A DNA stretch of 64,000 nucleotides from Virgibacillus salarius (GCF_039521925.1 NZ_BAAACY010000099.1:24864-88863), one strand, 5' to 3'. Counted from the stretch's first letter, positions 36,770-45,528 are shown. The notes: generated by a model from the letters alone, not told the origin. Numbers and translations are program-made.

Positions 36770-36905
36770 TCTACGAAGTACAGCTTCCTTGAACAAGCGC
36801 CATTCACTACAGGGTTTCACGGCGGCTCACTCTACTCGTTAGAATCTTACCTATTCCAGTTGCATCTACCCGAACCTTTACAGGAGAACCCTTTCTGGTT
36901 CGCAT
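36770..36905. other. G+C-rich non-coding island between sucD and dprA
   Basis: Of the 120 bases at 36781-36900, 58 are G or C by my count, clearly above the surrounding intergenic DNA. It contains no long frame; the best is a 32-codon minus-strand frame starting at 36905 with no ribosome site. The sequence has many short complementary stretches (for example ACCAGAAAGGGT on the minus strand). It may be the remnant of a mobile element or an unknown structured RNA. I cannot assign it. Confidence 0.4.
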
Positions 36906-36910
36906 ATTAA

Positions 36911-37813
36911 TTAATGTGTTTTACATGTTTCTTTAATACCATTCTCCTCTAGGGCTTTAATCATTGTTTCACCCATTACCGCAGGAGTTTCTGCGACTTT
37001 AATACCACACTCATTCATAACACGAATTTTTTCGTCAGCAGTTCCTTTTCCACCAGAAATAATTGCACCTGCGTGACCCATGCGTTTCCCTGGAGGTGCA
37101 GTAGCCCCACCGATAAATCCTACCACAGGTTTCTTCATATTTGCTTTTACCCACTGTGCTGCTTCTTCTTCAGCTGTGCCGCCGATTTCTCCAATCATTA
37201 TAACAGCATACGTATCAGGGTCTTCATTAAAAGCAGATAGTACGTCGATAAAGTTCGTACCGTTTACTGGGTCACCACCGATACCAACTGCTGTGGACTG
37301 CCCATACCCTGCTTCAGACAACTGATGAACTGCTTCATAAGTTAATGTACCTGAACGGGAAACGACACCTATATGTCCTTTCTTATGAATGTAGCCTGGC
37401 ATGATACCAATTTTACTTTCATCAGCAGTAATTACACCTGGACAGTTTGGACCAACCAATCGAGTTTTCTTACCTTCCATATAACGTTTCACTTTAACCA
37501 TGTCCATAACTGGAATATGTTCTGTGATACAAATAACTAAATCTAGTTCTGCATCCACTGCTTCGATAATCGCATCAGCAGCAAATGGAGCAGGTACATA
37601 AATAACAGATGCTGTAGCACCAGTTGTATCTACGGCATCCTTTACAGTATTAAATACAGGTACTCCTTCTACTTCAGTACCGCCTTTTTTAGGTGTAACC
37701 CCACCAACAATTTTTGTACCGTATTCAAGCATTTGTTTCGTGTGAAATTTTGCAGTTCCACCGGTAATACCTTGGACAATTACCTTTGTATCTTTATTAA
37801 TATATACACTCAT
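36911..37813 (-). CDS. sucD: Succinyl-CoA synthetase alpha subunit
   Basis: TCA-cycle enzyme that makes a nucleoside triphosphate from succinyl-CoA. The CoA-binding Rossmann domain starts at MSVYINKDTKVIVQGITGG, and the phosphohistidine is in GHAGAIISGGKGTADEK. GPNCPGVI is the usual CoA-ligase motif. ATG 37813 is used (AAAGGACG upstream), giving 300 residues. It follows sucC by about 110 bases, and the two subunits form the active enzyme. Confidence 0.97.
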   Translation of the reverse strand: MSVYINKDTKVIVQGITGGTAKFHTKQMLEYGTKIVGGVTPKKGGTEVEGVPVFNTVKDAVDTTGATASVIYVPAPFAADAIIEAVDAELDLVICITEHIPVMDMVKVKRYMEGKKTRLVGPNCPGVITADESKIGIMPGYIHKKGHIGVVSRSGTLTYEAVHQLSEAGYGQSTAVGIGGDPVNGTNFIDVLSAFNEDPDTYAVIMIGEIGGTAEEEAAQWVKANMKKPVVGFIGGATAPPGKRMGHAGAIISGGKGTADEKIRVMNECGIKVAETPAVMGETMIKALEENGIKETCKTH

Positions 37814-37922
37814 CTTCGTCCGTCCTTTCTGCAAGATCTGTACAATATAATATAGTTCACGATCCTTTTACTTCTTGCCTTAAACAAGAATTTACATATA
37901 AATATTGTGGTCTAAAAATTCC

Positions 37923-39083
37923 TTACTTTACCATTGAAACTATCTTTTCAGCACCATCAGCCATTGAACCAGCCGATGTAATATTTAGCCCAGATTCTTC
38001 AAGAATTTTCTTACCTAATGAAACATTTGTACCTTCTAAACGTACAACGAGTGGAATTTCAAGCCCAACCTGTTTCGTAGCTTCTACAACACCTTCAGCG
38101 ATAACATCACACTTCATAATTCCACCAAAGATGTTGACAAAGATCCCTTTAACATTTGAATCAGATAAAATGATCTTAAATGCTTCCGTTACCTTCTCAG
38201 CAGTAGCACCACCACCAACATCAAGGAAGTTTGCCGGATCACCGCCATAATGTTTAATAATATCCATTGTAGACATAGCAAGTCCAGCTCCATTTACCAT
38301 GCAGCCAATATTTCCATCCAATGAAATATAACTTAAATCATACTTAGAAGCTTCTATTTCCTTTTCATCTTCTTCATCTAAATCACGTAATTCCATAACA
38401 TCTTTTTGACGGAATAAAGCGTTATCATCAAAATTTAACTTGGAATCTAATGCTAAAACATCTCCATCACCCGTAGTTACTAATGGATTGATTTCTGCAA
38501 TAGAACAATCTTTCTCTACAAAAGCATTGTACAAACTTGTCATAAATTTAACAGCTTTACCTATTAGTTCATCCGGAATATTAATATTAAATGCAAGTCT
38601 ACGAGCTTGATAGCCTGACAAACCTACAACAGGATCAATAACTTCCTTAAAGATTTTCTCAGGTGTTTCTGCTGCAACCTCTTCGATTTCTGTACCGCCT
38701 TCTTCTGAAGCCATCATTACTACACGAGAAGTAGCGCGATCAAGTACAACTCCAACATAATATTCCTTCTTAATGTCGCAGCCTTCTTCAATTAATAAAC
38801 GTTTTACCTCTTTACCTTCTGGTCCAGTTTGATGTGTTACTAGTGTCTTTCCAAGTATTTCATCAGCGTATGTACGCACATCATCTAAATTTTTTGCGAT
38901 TTTAACCCCACCGGCTTTACCACGTCCACCAGCATGGATCTGAGCTTTTACCACTGTGACGTCGCTTCCCAATTTTTTTGCAGCTTCCACAGCTTCATCA
39001 ACCGTATATGCAACGTATCCATTAGGAACATTAACACCATATTTTCGCAAAATATCTTTGCCTTGATACTCATGAATGTTCAT
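37923..39083 (-). CDS. sucC: Succinyl-CoA synthetase beta subunit
   Basis: ATP-grasp subunit that binds the nucleotide and succinate. MNIHEYQGKDILRKYGV at the start, VKAQIHAGGRGKAGGVK (nucleotide loop), CSIAEINPLVTT and GNIGCMVNGAGLAMSTMDI are family signatures. The length of 386 residues from ATG 39083 is standard. A promoter is proposed just upstream, overlapping the terminator of the preceding ylqH gene. Confidence 0.97.
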   Translation of the reverse strand: MNIHEYQGKDILRKYGVNVPNGYVAYTVDEAVEAAKKLGSDVTVVKAQIHAGGRGKAGGVKIAKNLDDVRTYADEILGKTLVTHQTGPEGKEVKRLLIEEGCDIKKEYYVGVVLDRATSRVVMMASEEGGTEIEEVAAETPEKIFKEVIDPVVGLSGYQARRLAFNINIPDELIGKAVKFMTSLYNAFVEKDCSIAEINPLVTTGDGDVLALDSKLNFDDNALFRQKDVMELRDLDEEDEKEIEASKYDLSYISLDGNIGCMVNGAGLAMSTMDIIKHYGGDPANFLDVGGGATAEKVTEAFKIILSDSNVKGIFVNIFGGIMKCDVIAEGVVEATKQVGLEIPLVVRLEGTNVSLGKKILEESGLNITSAGSMADGAEKIVSMVK

Positions 39084-39117
39084 CCTTAATCCTCCCATCA
39101 AATTTCACTGCATTTCC

Positions 39118-39146
39118 ATTGTATAAAAAAACAATAAATTTCACAA
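39118..39146 (-). promoter_or_regulatory. Candidate sigma-A promoter of sucCD
   Basis: On the minus strand TTGTGA (39146-39141), a 17-base spacer and TACAAT (39123-39118) fit the sigma-A consensus. The start would lie about 28 bases before the sucC ATG. It overlaps the right arm and loop of the ylqH terminator. Confidence 0.6.
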
Positions 39147-39166
39147 GAACTTCGGAAATTTATTGT
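39125..39166 (-). terminator. Rho-independent terminator after ylqH
   Basis: Perfect 12-base stem ACAATAAATTTC / GAAATTTATTGT with a 12-base loop, followed on the minus strand by seven Ts. It lies about 18 bases after the ylqH stop. Confidence 0.9.
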
Positions 39167-39183
39167 CAATGACTTGTCGAATA

Positions 39184-39459
39184 TTATCTATTTTTATTTA
39201 TTTCTTGATCTGCTCGATAGATAAAGGCAAATACTTCAGCTACAGCTTCATACAATTCCTCTGGTATTGCTTCATTTATATTTAATTGTGCCAGCAGCGC
39301 TACTAATGATGGATCTTCCATAATAGGTATATTATTTTCTTTTGCTTTTGCAATGATATCCTCAGCAATCAAACCCCTTCCTGAAGCTGACACGATTGGG
39401 ACAGATTGTCGAGTTTCATCGTAACGAAGAGCAACCGCTTTATTTCGCTTATCTTTCAT
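39184..39459 (-). CDS. ylqH: FlhB C-terminal-domain homologue (YlqH)
   Basis: A 91-residue soluble protein that matches only the cytoplasmic tail of FlhB: KAVALRYDETRQSVPIV, GLIAEDIIAKAKENNIPI, EDPSLVALLAQLNINEAIPE and ELYEAVAEVFAFIYRAD. The autocleavage motif NPTH is absent. Such stand-alone FlhB-C proteins are known in several flagellated bacteria; their role is uncertain. It overlaps ylqG by four bases, so the two are probably made together. It could not replace the membrane part of the interrupted flhB at 11426-12514. Confidence 0.9.
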   Translation of the reverse strand: MKDKRNKAVALRYDETRQSVPIVSASGRGLIAEDIIAKAKENNIPIMEDPSLVALLAQLNINEAIPEELYEAVAEVFAFIYRADQEINKNR

Positions 39460-41165
39460 ATTTTATAATCCACCCCTTGGTACGTAGTGGTTACGGAAAG
39501 CTTTTCTTTTGGTTCTTTTTCCGCTTGCAACGGTTTATGTATAATCGTTGACAGCTGATAATCAAGTGAATCCAACCCGTTTTGCAATGACGGCTTTAAC
39601 GAACCTAATAGCTCCTTTATTCTTTTATTATTATTAAAAACAGTTATAGCTACCGTACGATTTTGTATGTGCATATCAATTACCGTACGTTTTAAGTACA
39701 TCAATTCTAAATCGAATAAAATTCGACAATGATCAGGATCGAATTCGCCATTAGTCGTTTTCTTCCCTTCAAACAACAATTCCGCATCACCTTTTAATCC
39801 CATCTTATTCCCAGGTACTTGCAAATAAGCTTGGATAAAGTTGTCTGATTCTTGAACTGATTGAAGTTGCAGTGCGTTTATATGGTGTAATAGTTGCTTT
39901 GCTCGTTCATGCAATATTCCTTCACTCTGTGCAAACATGTGTATGAGCATTCCCTTTAATGTAGGCTGTTGCACTTTCTCATTTGCTACTGTATGTTCAT
40001 ACGTTAAACCTAACCATTGAATGGTTTGTCGAATGGCGGACAAAAAGTGGTCTTTACTACCTAGATTCGTCTGATTTTTGCCATTTAGTAGTAACTGTTC
40101 TAATTGTGTATATGTCTCATTACGTTGCAATAATTTTAAATTAACTATAAATCGTTGCAGGTCTGATTTCGTATGCAGGCTGCTTAAATGAGATACATTT
40201 GGGAATGTATCCTTGATTAGTTGCTTTATTTGTTGTATGTCACTTGTTCCAAAATGCTGCTTTCCGGTAACAGGGTAAATTTTATCTTGTAATACACTTA
40301 CTAAACTTTCCGTTCGTGCTATGTAGTCAGCTTTATTTGCAATTACTTCGGAAAGCCGATTTCCCTTTATACCTGTCCATAAACCTGTAACTGCCTGTTG
40401 CTGAGCAGAACCACTCCCATTGGTGGTAGCGGAAGCATTTGACATAATTCCATTCGTTTTATCAATGGTTGGTTGCGTTAATCCAAGTATGTGTAATAAA
40501 GGGATAACCTGTCGATTCGGCACCATGCTCTTTATTTGCATATTGGGGTATGCTTGGTCTGAGAATGGTTGAAGTAATAAAGCTATCTGCTGTTTTAGCT
40601 GTGAATGGTTAACCTGCCCTGGCAATTGCTGAAATACTTCTAGTAATTGTTTTGAGAGTGAATGCGAATCTTTTGTTACCAGTGCCTGAAATACAGCATT
40701 TGAAATTGGCCAACGATTTCTTATCATTTCTTTTATAATGGAGAGTTCTTGTTGATTCCCTTTTTTACCTACTAATAATTGAAAAGCTTGAGAAAGCTGC
40801 GATTTGTCAAAGGGGATCTGATCACGCATTAATTCTTGTAGGAATACCATATTTGTCTTTGTCTGCTTTAACCCTAGCTGTTCTAATAGTTGTAGGGCAG
40901 TTTTCCCCACCTGCGTGCTCGACCGTTCTCCTAGCACTTTTAATTCCAGTACTTGATCATTTTCTACTACTTGAAAATAATAGTTTCCACCAGCATGAAG
41001 AGAGGCCTGTAACTGTGCAATCATCTTATGCTGACCAATTTGTATTTGCGCTTTATTTCCTGGAAAAAGCTTTAACACTCTCCCCTGGATAATTTGCCCT
41101 TTCTTCAATGGGGCTATATGATTACTTGTATTTACTTGTTGGTCACCTGAAATTCGTAGACTCAT
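39456..41165 (-). CDS. ylqG: YlqG-like protein with FliK-C-like end
   Basis: A 569-residue, Gln/Leu-rich protein of unknown function. The first 75 residues include a beta-rich part (IIQGRVLKLFPGNKAQIQIG). The middle is helical and low in complexity. The last 110 residues (ILFDLELMYLKRTVIDMHIQ; RTVAITVFNNNKRIKELLGS) resemble the FliK C-terminal domain. B. subtilis has ylqG at the same place before ylqH. Pairing of a FliK-like and an FlhB-C-like protein suggests a link to export control, which is inference. Confidence 0.8.
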   Translation of the reverse strand: MSLRISGDQQVNTSNHIAPLKKGQIIQGRVLKLFPGNKAQIQIGQHKMIAQLQASLHAGGNYYFQVVENDQVLELKVLGERSSTQVGKTALQLLEQLGLKQTKTNMVFLQELMRDQIPFDKSQLSQAFQLLVGKKGNQQELSIIKEMIRNRWPISNAVFQALVTKDSHSLSKQLLEVFQQLPGQVNHSQLKQQIALLLQPFSDQAYPNMQIKSMVPNRQVIPLLHILGLTQPTIDKTNGIMSNASATTNGSGSAQQQAVTGLWTGIKGNRLSEVIANKADYIARTESLVSVLQDKIYPVTGKQHFGTSDIQQIKQLIKDTFPNVSHLSSLHTKSDLQRFIVNLKLLQRNETYTQLEQLLLNGKNQTNLGSKDHFLSAIRQTIQWLGLTYEHTVANEKVQQPTLKGMLIHMFAQSEGILHERAKQLLHHINALQLQSVQESDNFIQAYLQVPGNKMGLKGDAELLFEGKKTTNGEFDPDHCRILFDLELMYLKRTVIDMHIQNRTVAITVFNNNKRIKELLGSLKPSLQNGLDSLDYQLSTIIHKPLQAEKEPKEKLSVTTTYQGVDYKI

Positions 41166-41182
41166 CCCGATAGTACCTCCTC

Positions 41183-41953
41183 CTAGGAAACTATATTTTT
41201 AACAGGTGAAAATGATCGTCGATGATGAGGGCATACACCATATTGTTCTAAACTTTCCATGTGTTGCTTTGTTCCATACCCCATATTAGAAGCGAATTCA
41301 TACATAGGAAACTTATTATGTAAATCCTTCATATAATTATCTCTCGTTACTTTTGCTAAAATACTTGCAGCAGCAATAGATACACTTTTTGCGTCCCCTT
41401 TAACAATAGCCTCCGATGTGCACGATAGCGAATCTAACTCCACCGCATCTATCAACACATGTTCTGGAGTTGGGCTTAGTTGGCCAATAGCATCATACAT
41501 TGCAAGCTTTGTTGCCTCATAAATGTTGATTTCATCAATTTTATCGCTATTAATTATCGAAATTCCATAGCTTAAAGCTTTCTTTATAATGACTTGATAA
41601 AATTTATCTCTGTCAGCTTCTGTTAATTGCTTAGAATCATTCAAGCCTAGTAATTTAAAGTCTGCTGGTAATATCACACTTGCTGCTACCACAGGTCCGG
41701 CAAGCGGTCCTCTGCCGGCCTCATCAACCCCTGCAATATAATGTATATCTTTTGAATAACAGGCGTTCTCGTATGAAATCATTTCCCTATGCCGCTGCTC
41801 TAATTCTTGTTTTTTTAATTGACGCTTTTCATAGCTCGCAATTAATTGCTGAACACCTTTTCGCTCATCCATCCGTAAATGGGAAATCAATTCTTCATTT
41901 AATTCTCCGGCTTCAAATAATTTCTTTAGTACAGCTATTGATTTTTTATTCAT
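41183..41953 (-). CDS. rnhB: Ribonuclease HII
   Basis: Removes RNA from RNA-DNA hybrids and ribonucleotides from DNA. The catalytic start AGVDEAGRGPLAGPVVA places Asp77 and Glu78; further signatures are LLGLNDSKQLTEADRD, LIDAVEL and SIAAASILAKVTRDNYM. The N-terminal 65 residues are a helical extension typical of Bacillus RnhB. ATG 41953 is chosen (AGGTG eight bases upstream), giving 256 residues. Confidence 0.96.
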   Translation of the reverse strand: MNKKSIAVLKKLFEAGELNEELISHLRMDERKGVQQLIASYEKRQLKKQELEQRHREMISYENACYSKDIHYIAGVDEAGRGPLAGPVVAASVILPADFKLLGLNDSKQLTEADRDKFYQVIIKKALSYGISIINSDKIDEINIYEATKLAMYDAIGQLSPTPEHVLIDAVELDSLSCTSEAIVKGDAKSVSIAAASILAKVTRDNYMKDLHNKFPMYEFASNMGYGTKQHMESLEQYGVCPHHRRSFSPVKNIVS

Positions 41954-42065
41954 TGTATTAACACCTATCTCTCTGTATCTAATATCGGCCAGTTTCATTA
42001 ATTTGTTAGTGTTTCAAACCCTAAACCTTTCTATTGATGACGATTTATACGTATGACATGAAATA

Positions 42066-42091
42066 AGACACCCATCCGAAGATGCATGTCT
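42066..42091 (-). other. Hairpin with a TTCG loop between rbgA and rnhB
   Basis: On the minus strand AGACATGCATC-TTCG-GATGGGTGTCT folds with outer AGACA/TGTCT and inner CATC/GATG stems closed by a very stable C(UUCG)G tetraloop. No U-run follows. It may act as an mRNA-stability or attenuation element. Confidence 0.55.
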
Positions 42092-42119
42092 TGGTAACCC
42101 TCTAATTTAGGGACATCAT

Positions 42120-42971
42120 TTACTGATTAGAAGGAGATTCTAGTGAAACTCTACCTAGTTTTCCTGTACGTAAATCCCTAATAACAATATCGGATACCTT
42201 GGCCAAATTAACTTTACCACCACTCTCGAGTGCTCCACGTTGCTTACCTATTGCATTAAAGATTTCCCACATATCGTCCATATCACGGTCTACTTGATAG
42301 CGCTCCTCCAATTTTTGAGGATAGTGCTTTTGTAAATAAGTAATGACAAAAGCCACGATATCTTGCAAGGAAAGCAATTGATCTTTTATCGTACCGATAG
42401 CTGCTAAACGATAACCAACTAGCTCCTCCTCAAATTTTGGCCATAATATACCTGGTGTATCCAATAACTCAAAATCCCTTTTGACTTTTATCCATAATTG
42501 CTGTTTTGTCACTCCCGGTCTATCACCAGTTTTAGCAATCTTTTTATTCGCTAAACGATTGATTAGCGTTGATTTTCCAACATTAGGAATTCCTACGATC
42601 ATTGCTCTTGCCGCTCTAGGCTGTATTCCTTTCTTTCTTAATTTGTCCATCTTCGCCTGCGCTTGTTCCTTCGCTAACTGAATGACTTGTTTTATATCAT
42701 TCCTATCATTCACATTAATTGCTATTGCTGGTATATGTTTTTCCTCGAAATAGGCCAGCCATTGGTTTGTAACATACTGATCGGCTAAATCCTTTTTCAT
42801 CATTACAATCATCTTTGGTTTATTCTGTAACACTTGTTGTAACATCGGATTTTGTGAAGAAAATGGAGCTCGAGCATCAACTAATTCCATTACAAAATCA
42901 ACAAGCTTAAGTTTTTCTTCTACTTCCCGTCTAGCTTTTGCCATATGACCGGGAAACCATTGAATGGTCAT
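42120..42971 (-). CDS. rbgA: Ribosome biogenesis GTPase RbgA (YlqF)
   Basis: Circularly permuted GTPase needed for late 50S assembly. Motif order shows the permutation: MKKDLAD (G4) comes first at about 58-64, then GIPNVGKSTLINRL (G1) at about 126-139 and LLDTPGILWPKFE (G3). The C-terminal ANTAR-like region follows. Length 283 residues is usual. It starts 9 bases after lepB. Confidence 0.96.
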   Translation of the reverse strand: MTIQWFPGHMAKARREVEEKLKLVDFVMELVDARAPFSSQNPMLQQVLQNKPKMIVMMKKDLADQYVTNQWLAYFEEKHIPAIAINVNDRNDIKQVIQLAKEQAQAKMDKLRKKGIQPRAARAMIVGIPNVGKSTLINRLANKKIAKTGDRPGVTKQQLWIKVKRDFELLDTPGILWPKFEEELVGYRLAAIGTIKDQLLSLQDIVAFVITYLQKHYPQKLEERYQVDRDMDDMWEIFNAIGKQRGALESGGKVNLAKVSDIVIRDLRTGKLGRVSLESPSNQ

Positions 42972-42980
42972 TGTTTAAAC

Positions 42981-43553
42981 CTACTTTCCTATCGTCTGCA
43001 TTCGATTGAACGGCCAATATATGAGGTCTGTTTTTCCTACAATTTGATCAGTAGAAACGACCCCCAGTACACGGCTGTCCGTTGAATTCCCTCTGTTATC
43101 TCCTAATACTAATACATGGTCTTCTGGAATAACATCATATCCACCAGGAAGGTCTTCTAACGAAAAGTCATTCGTTAGGATTTGATATGATTTAAGACTA
43201 TCCTTTTGATCTGTTAAGAATGGTTCATTCATTTCTTCTCCATTAATGTACAATACATTATCAATCACTTCAACATGTTCTCCTGGCAATCCAATTACAC
43301 GCTTAATAAAATCCTTTTTTGATGACGCATGGAATACAACCACATCAAATCGTTCTGGTTCATGTAAATGATAAGCAAATTTGTTTACAATCATTTGATC
43401 GCCATCATGTAATGTTGGAAGCATAGACGGTCCATCAACTACAATTGGAGCGAAAAAGAACATCCGAACTATAAAAGCCAATCCAAAGGCGATTAATAAA
43501 GCCTTTAACCAATCTAACCATTCGTTCTTCTTTTCTTTCTTCCTTTTTCCCAT
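42981..43553 (-). CDS. lepB: Signal peptidase I
   Basis: Membrane peptidase that cleaves secretory signal peptides. A single N-terminal helix (about 16-37) anchors it, and the catalytic Ser43 (DGPSMLPTLHDGD) and Lys84 (KKDFIKRVIGLPGE) form the dyad. GDNRGNSTDSR is the conserved C-terminal box. Length 190 residues is that of Bacillus SipS/SipT. GGAGGGGG lies before ATG 43553. B. subtilis does not have a sip gene here, as far as I recall, but several relatives do. Confidence 0.95.
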   Translation of the reverse strand: MGKRKKEKKNEWLDWLKALLIAFGLAFIVRMFFFAPIVVDGPSMLPTLHDGDQMIVNKFAYHLHEPERFDVVVFHASSKKDFIKRVIGLPGEHVEVIDNVLYINGEEMNEPFLTDQKDSLKSYQILTNDFSLEDLPGGYDVIPEDHVLVLGDNRGNSTDSRVLGVVSTDQIVGKTDLIYWPFNRMQTIGK

Positions 43554-43732
43554 ATTTCCCCCTCCAACCTTTGTACATAAGACCCTCTTTATATATTACA
43601 ATAATTATGTACTTAAACAAAACTGGGGCTTTCTTAGTTGGAAAATCTTAAGCAATATCAGTAACGAATTAAGCATTTAGTTTACTAGCTATACTGCTTA
43701 AAACTTCAATATTTTCCCCATAGCCTCTAGTA

Positions 43733-43768
43733 CAAAAAAGGAGCTTGTGCAGATTGCCAAGCTCCTTT
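43733..43768 (-). terminator. Rho-independent terminator of rplS
   Basis: Eleven-base perfect stem AAAGGAGCTTG / CAAGCTCCTTT with a ten-base loop, followed on the minus strand by TTTTTTG. It lies 26 bases after the rplS stop. Confidence 0.94.
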
Positions 43769-43793
43769 CCAATGATTTTGTACTCGTATACTA

Positions 43794-44138
43794 TTAGCGA
43801 CGTTCTTTAATACGAGCTGCTTTACCACGAAGATTGCGTAAGTAGTAAAGTTTCGCACGGCGAACAATACCACGACGCGATACTTCGATTTTATCAATAC
43901 GAGGTGAATGTACTGGGAATGTACGCTCAACACCTACTCCATAAGAAAGCTTTCTTACTGTGAATGTTTCGCTAATTCCACCGTTTTGACGTTTAATAAC
44001 GACACCTTCGAATACCTGAATACGTTCACGGGAACCTTCCACAACCTTAACGTGGACTTTAACAGTGTCTCCCGGACGGAAATCAGGATGATCATTACGA
44101 AGTTGGTCTTTAGTAATGTCTTCAATTAATTTTTGCAT
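43794..44138 (-). CDS. rplS: 50S ribosomal protein L19
   Basis: L19 sits at the 30S-50S interface. The 114-residue product begins MQKLIEDITKDQLR from ATG 44138 behind AAGGAG, and holds the signature GDTVKVHVKVVEGSRERIQV and the basic end RRAKLYYLRNLRGKAARIKE. It has its own promoter and structured leader (44139-44263) although it follows trmD, and its own terminator. Confidence 0.98.
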   Translation of the reverse strand: MQKLIEDITKDQLRNDHPDFRPGDTVKVHVKVVEGSRERIQVFEGVVIKRQNGGISETFTVRKLSYGVGVERTFPVHSPRIDKIEVSRRGIVRRAKLYYLRNLRGKAARIKERR

Positions 44139-44228
44139 CTGGCTTCTCTCCTTCCAAACCAATGCTCATATCTACTATGTGACAGCGGAACATCGTTTAT
44201 AAAGCTTAAAGACGGAACTTTAAGCACA
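44139..44228 (-). ncRNA. Probable L19 leader (autoregulatory ribosomal protein leader)
   Basis: The leader between the promoter and rplS holds a perfect hairpin at 44204-44225 (GCTTAAAG / CTTTAAGC, six-base loop), then a conserved-looking stretch with GTTCCGCTGTCACATAGTAG before the ribosome site. A cis-regulatory L19 leader is known upstream of rplS in Bacillales. Identity is inferred from place and shape, without a covariance search. Confidence 0.6.
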
Positions 44229-44234
44229 TCATTT

Positions 44235-44263
44235 AATATACCATATCAAACTCTAGACTTCAA
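44235..44263 (-). promoter_or_regulatory. Sigma-A promoter of rplS
   Basis: On the minus strand TTGAAG (44263-44258), exactly 17 bases, and TATATT (44240-44235). It overlaps the stop region of trmD and allows rplS to be made apart from the rimM-trmD message. Confidence 0.75.
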
Positions 44264-44267
44264 CCAC

Positions 44268-45002
44268 TTATTTATCATCCCATTCTTCTATCCATCGTTT
44301 CCACTCTTCTGGTATATTTTTATGTTCTAGTAAATCACGTCGACGCTGATATGTTCTTAGCAATGATTGTCGTTCTCTCCAAGCATTAATTTTCCCGTGA
44401 TCTCCTGATAACAAAACCTCTGGAACTTTCAATCCTCGGAAATCTGCTGGCCTCGTATAATGTGGATGCTCCAATAAACCTGTCGAGAAAGAGTCCTGAG
44501 GTGCTGAATCTTTATTCCCCAGCACTTCAGGAAGTAAACGAACAACACTATCCATCACAACCATTGACCCTATTTCTCCTCCAGTAAGCACAAAGTCTCC
44601 AATAGAAATTTCGTCTGTTACTAAGTGTTCTCTAATTCTTTCATCATACCCTTCATAGTGACCACATATAAAGATAAGATGATCCTCCTGAGAAAGTTCT
44701 TCTGCCTTCTTCTGATTATAGGTTTCTCCCTGTGGGCACATGAGAATAATTCTGGAATTATCAGATTTTCTTTGCTTTTTTACAGCTTCCACCGTGTCAA
44801 AAATTGGTTGTGGTGTTAATACCATACCCGCACCACCACCATACGGATAATCATCTACTTTATAATGTTTGTTTTCCGTGTAATCTCGAAAGTTTACTAA
44901 ATTGTAGCTAAACCTGTCATTTTCATACGCCTTTTTTAAGATAGATGACTGTAATACTCCATGAAACATCTCTGGAAAAAGGGTTAGTATATCGATGTGC
45001 AT
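44268..45002 (-). CDS. trmD: tRNA (guanine-N1)-methyltransferase TrmD
   Basis: SPOUT methyltransferase that makes m1G37 and prevents frameshifting. Start MHIDILTLFPEMFHGVLQSS, the knot region YEGYDERIREHLVTDEISIG and DFVLTGGEI, and the end WRERQSLLRTYQRRRDLL are conserved. Length 244 residues is normal. It overlaps the rimM stop by one base. Confidence 0.97.
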   Translation of the reverse strand: MHIDILTLFPEMFHGVLQSSILKKAYENDRFSYNLVNFRDYTENKHYKVDDYPYGGGAGMVLTPQPIFDTVEAVKKQRKSDNSRIILMCPQGETYNQKKAEELSQEDHLIFICGHYEGYDERIREHLVTDEISIGDFVLTGGEIGSMVVMDSVVRLLPEVLGNKDSAPQDSFSTGLLEHPHYTRPADFRGLKVPEVLLSGDHGKINAWRERQSLLRTYQRRRDLLEHKNIPEEWKRWIEEWDDK

Positions 45003-45520
45003 CAGTCTAACAATCCTTCCATCGGCTCAATAATTACTTTACTTGCCTGCGTATCTACTAAAGTGACAACAGATGCAATATAAGGAATAAGTACATCCTT
45101 TCCTTGTGATCGACGAACGACCCATACATCGTTGGCGCCAGGAGATAAAATTTCTTTAATTGTACCTATTTGTTCTCCATCATTTGTAAAAACGGCACAT
45201 CCAATAATTTCGTGATAATAAAATTCATGTTCTGCCAGGTCTGTCAACTGATCTTCTTTTATTTTTAACTTACAACCTTTATAAACCTCTACATCATTTA
45301 TATTCGTCAATCCTTTAAAACGTAGTAGGTCAAATCCTTTATGCATACGATGGCTTTCAATGGTTAATTCCTTCTGTATATTACCATCCTTAACAATATA
45401 CAGTGTCTTTCCAATCGAAAAGCGTTCTTCGAAATCGGTAATTCGCAGTACCTTTACTTCACCGTGTATTCCATGTGTGTTAATTATCTTCCCTACAGTA
45501 TACATTTTCTCTGTCATCAT
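45002..45520 (-). CDS. rimM: 16S rRNA processing protein RimM
   Basis: Binds S19 and helps mature the 30S head. The N-terminal domain opens with YTVGKIINTHGIHGEVKVLR, and the C-terminal PRC-barrel part has LIPYIASVVTLVDTQASKV. Length 172 residues is usual. The start may be ATG 45520 or the next ATG at 45517, both close to AGGTGAG. It lies between ylqD and trmD. Confidence 0.95.
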   Translation of the reverse strand: MMTEKMYTVGKIINTHGIHGEVKVLRITDFEERFSIGKTLYIVKDGNIQKELTIESHRMHKGFDLLRFKGLTNINDVEVYKGCKLKIKEDQLTDLAEHEFYYHEIIGCAVFTNDGEQIGTIKEILSPGANDVWVVRRSQGKDVLIPYIASVVTLVDTQASKVIIEPMEGLLD

Positions 45521-45528
45521 CTCACCTG

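Noticed and set aside
36741..36910. T-box leader between sucD and dprA
   Set aside because: No T-box consensus (TGGNACCGCG) and the gene downstream is not an amino acid gene.
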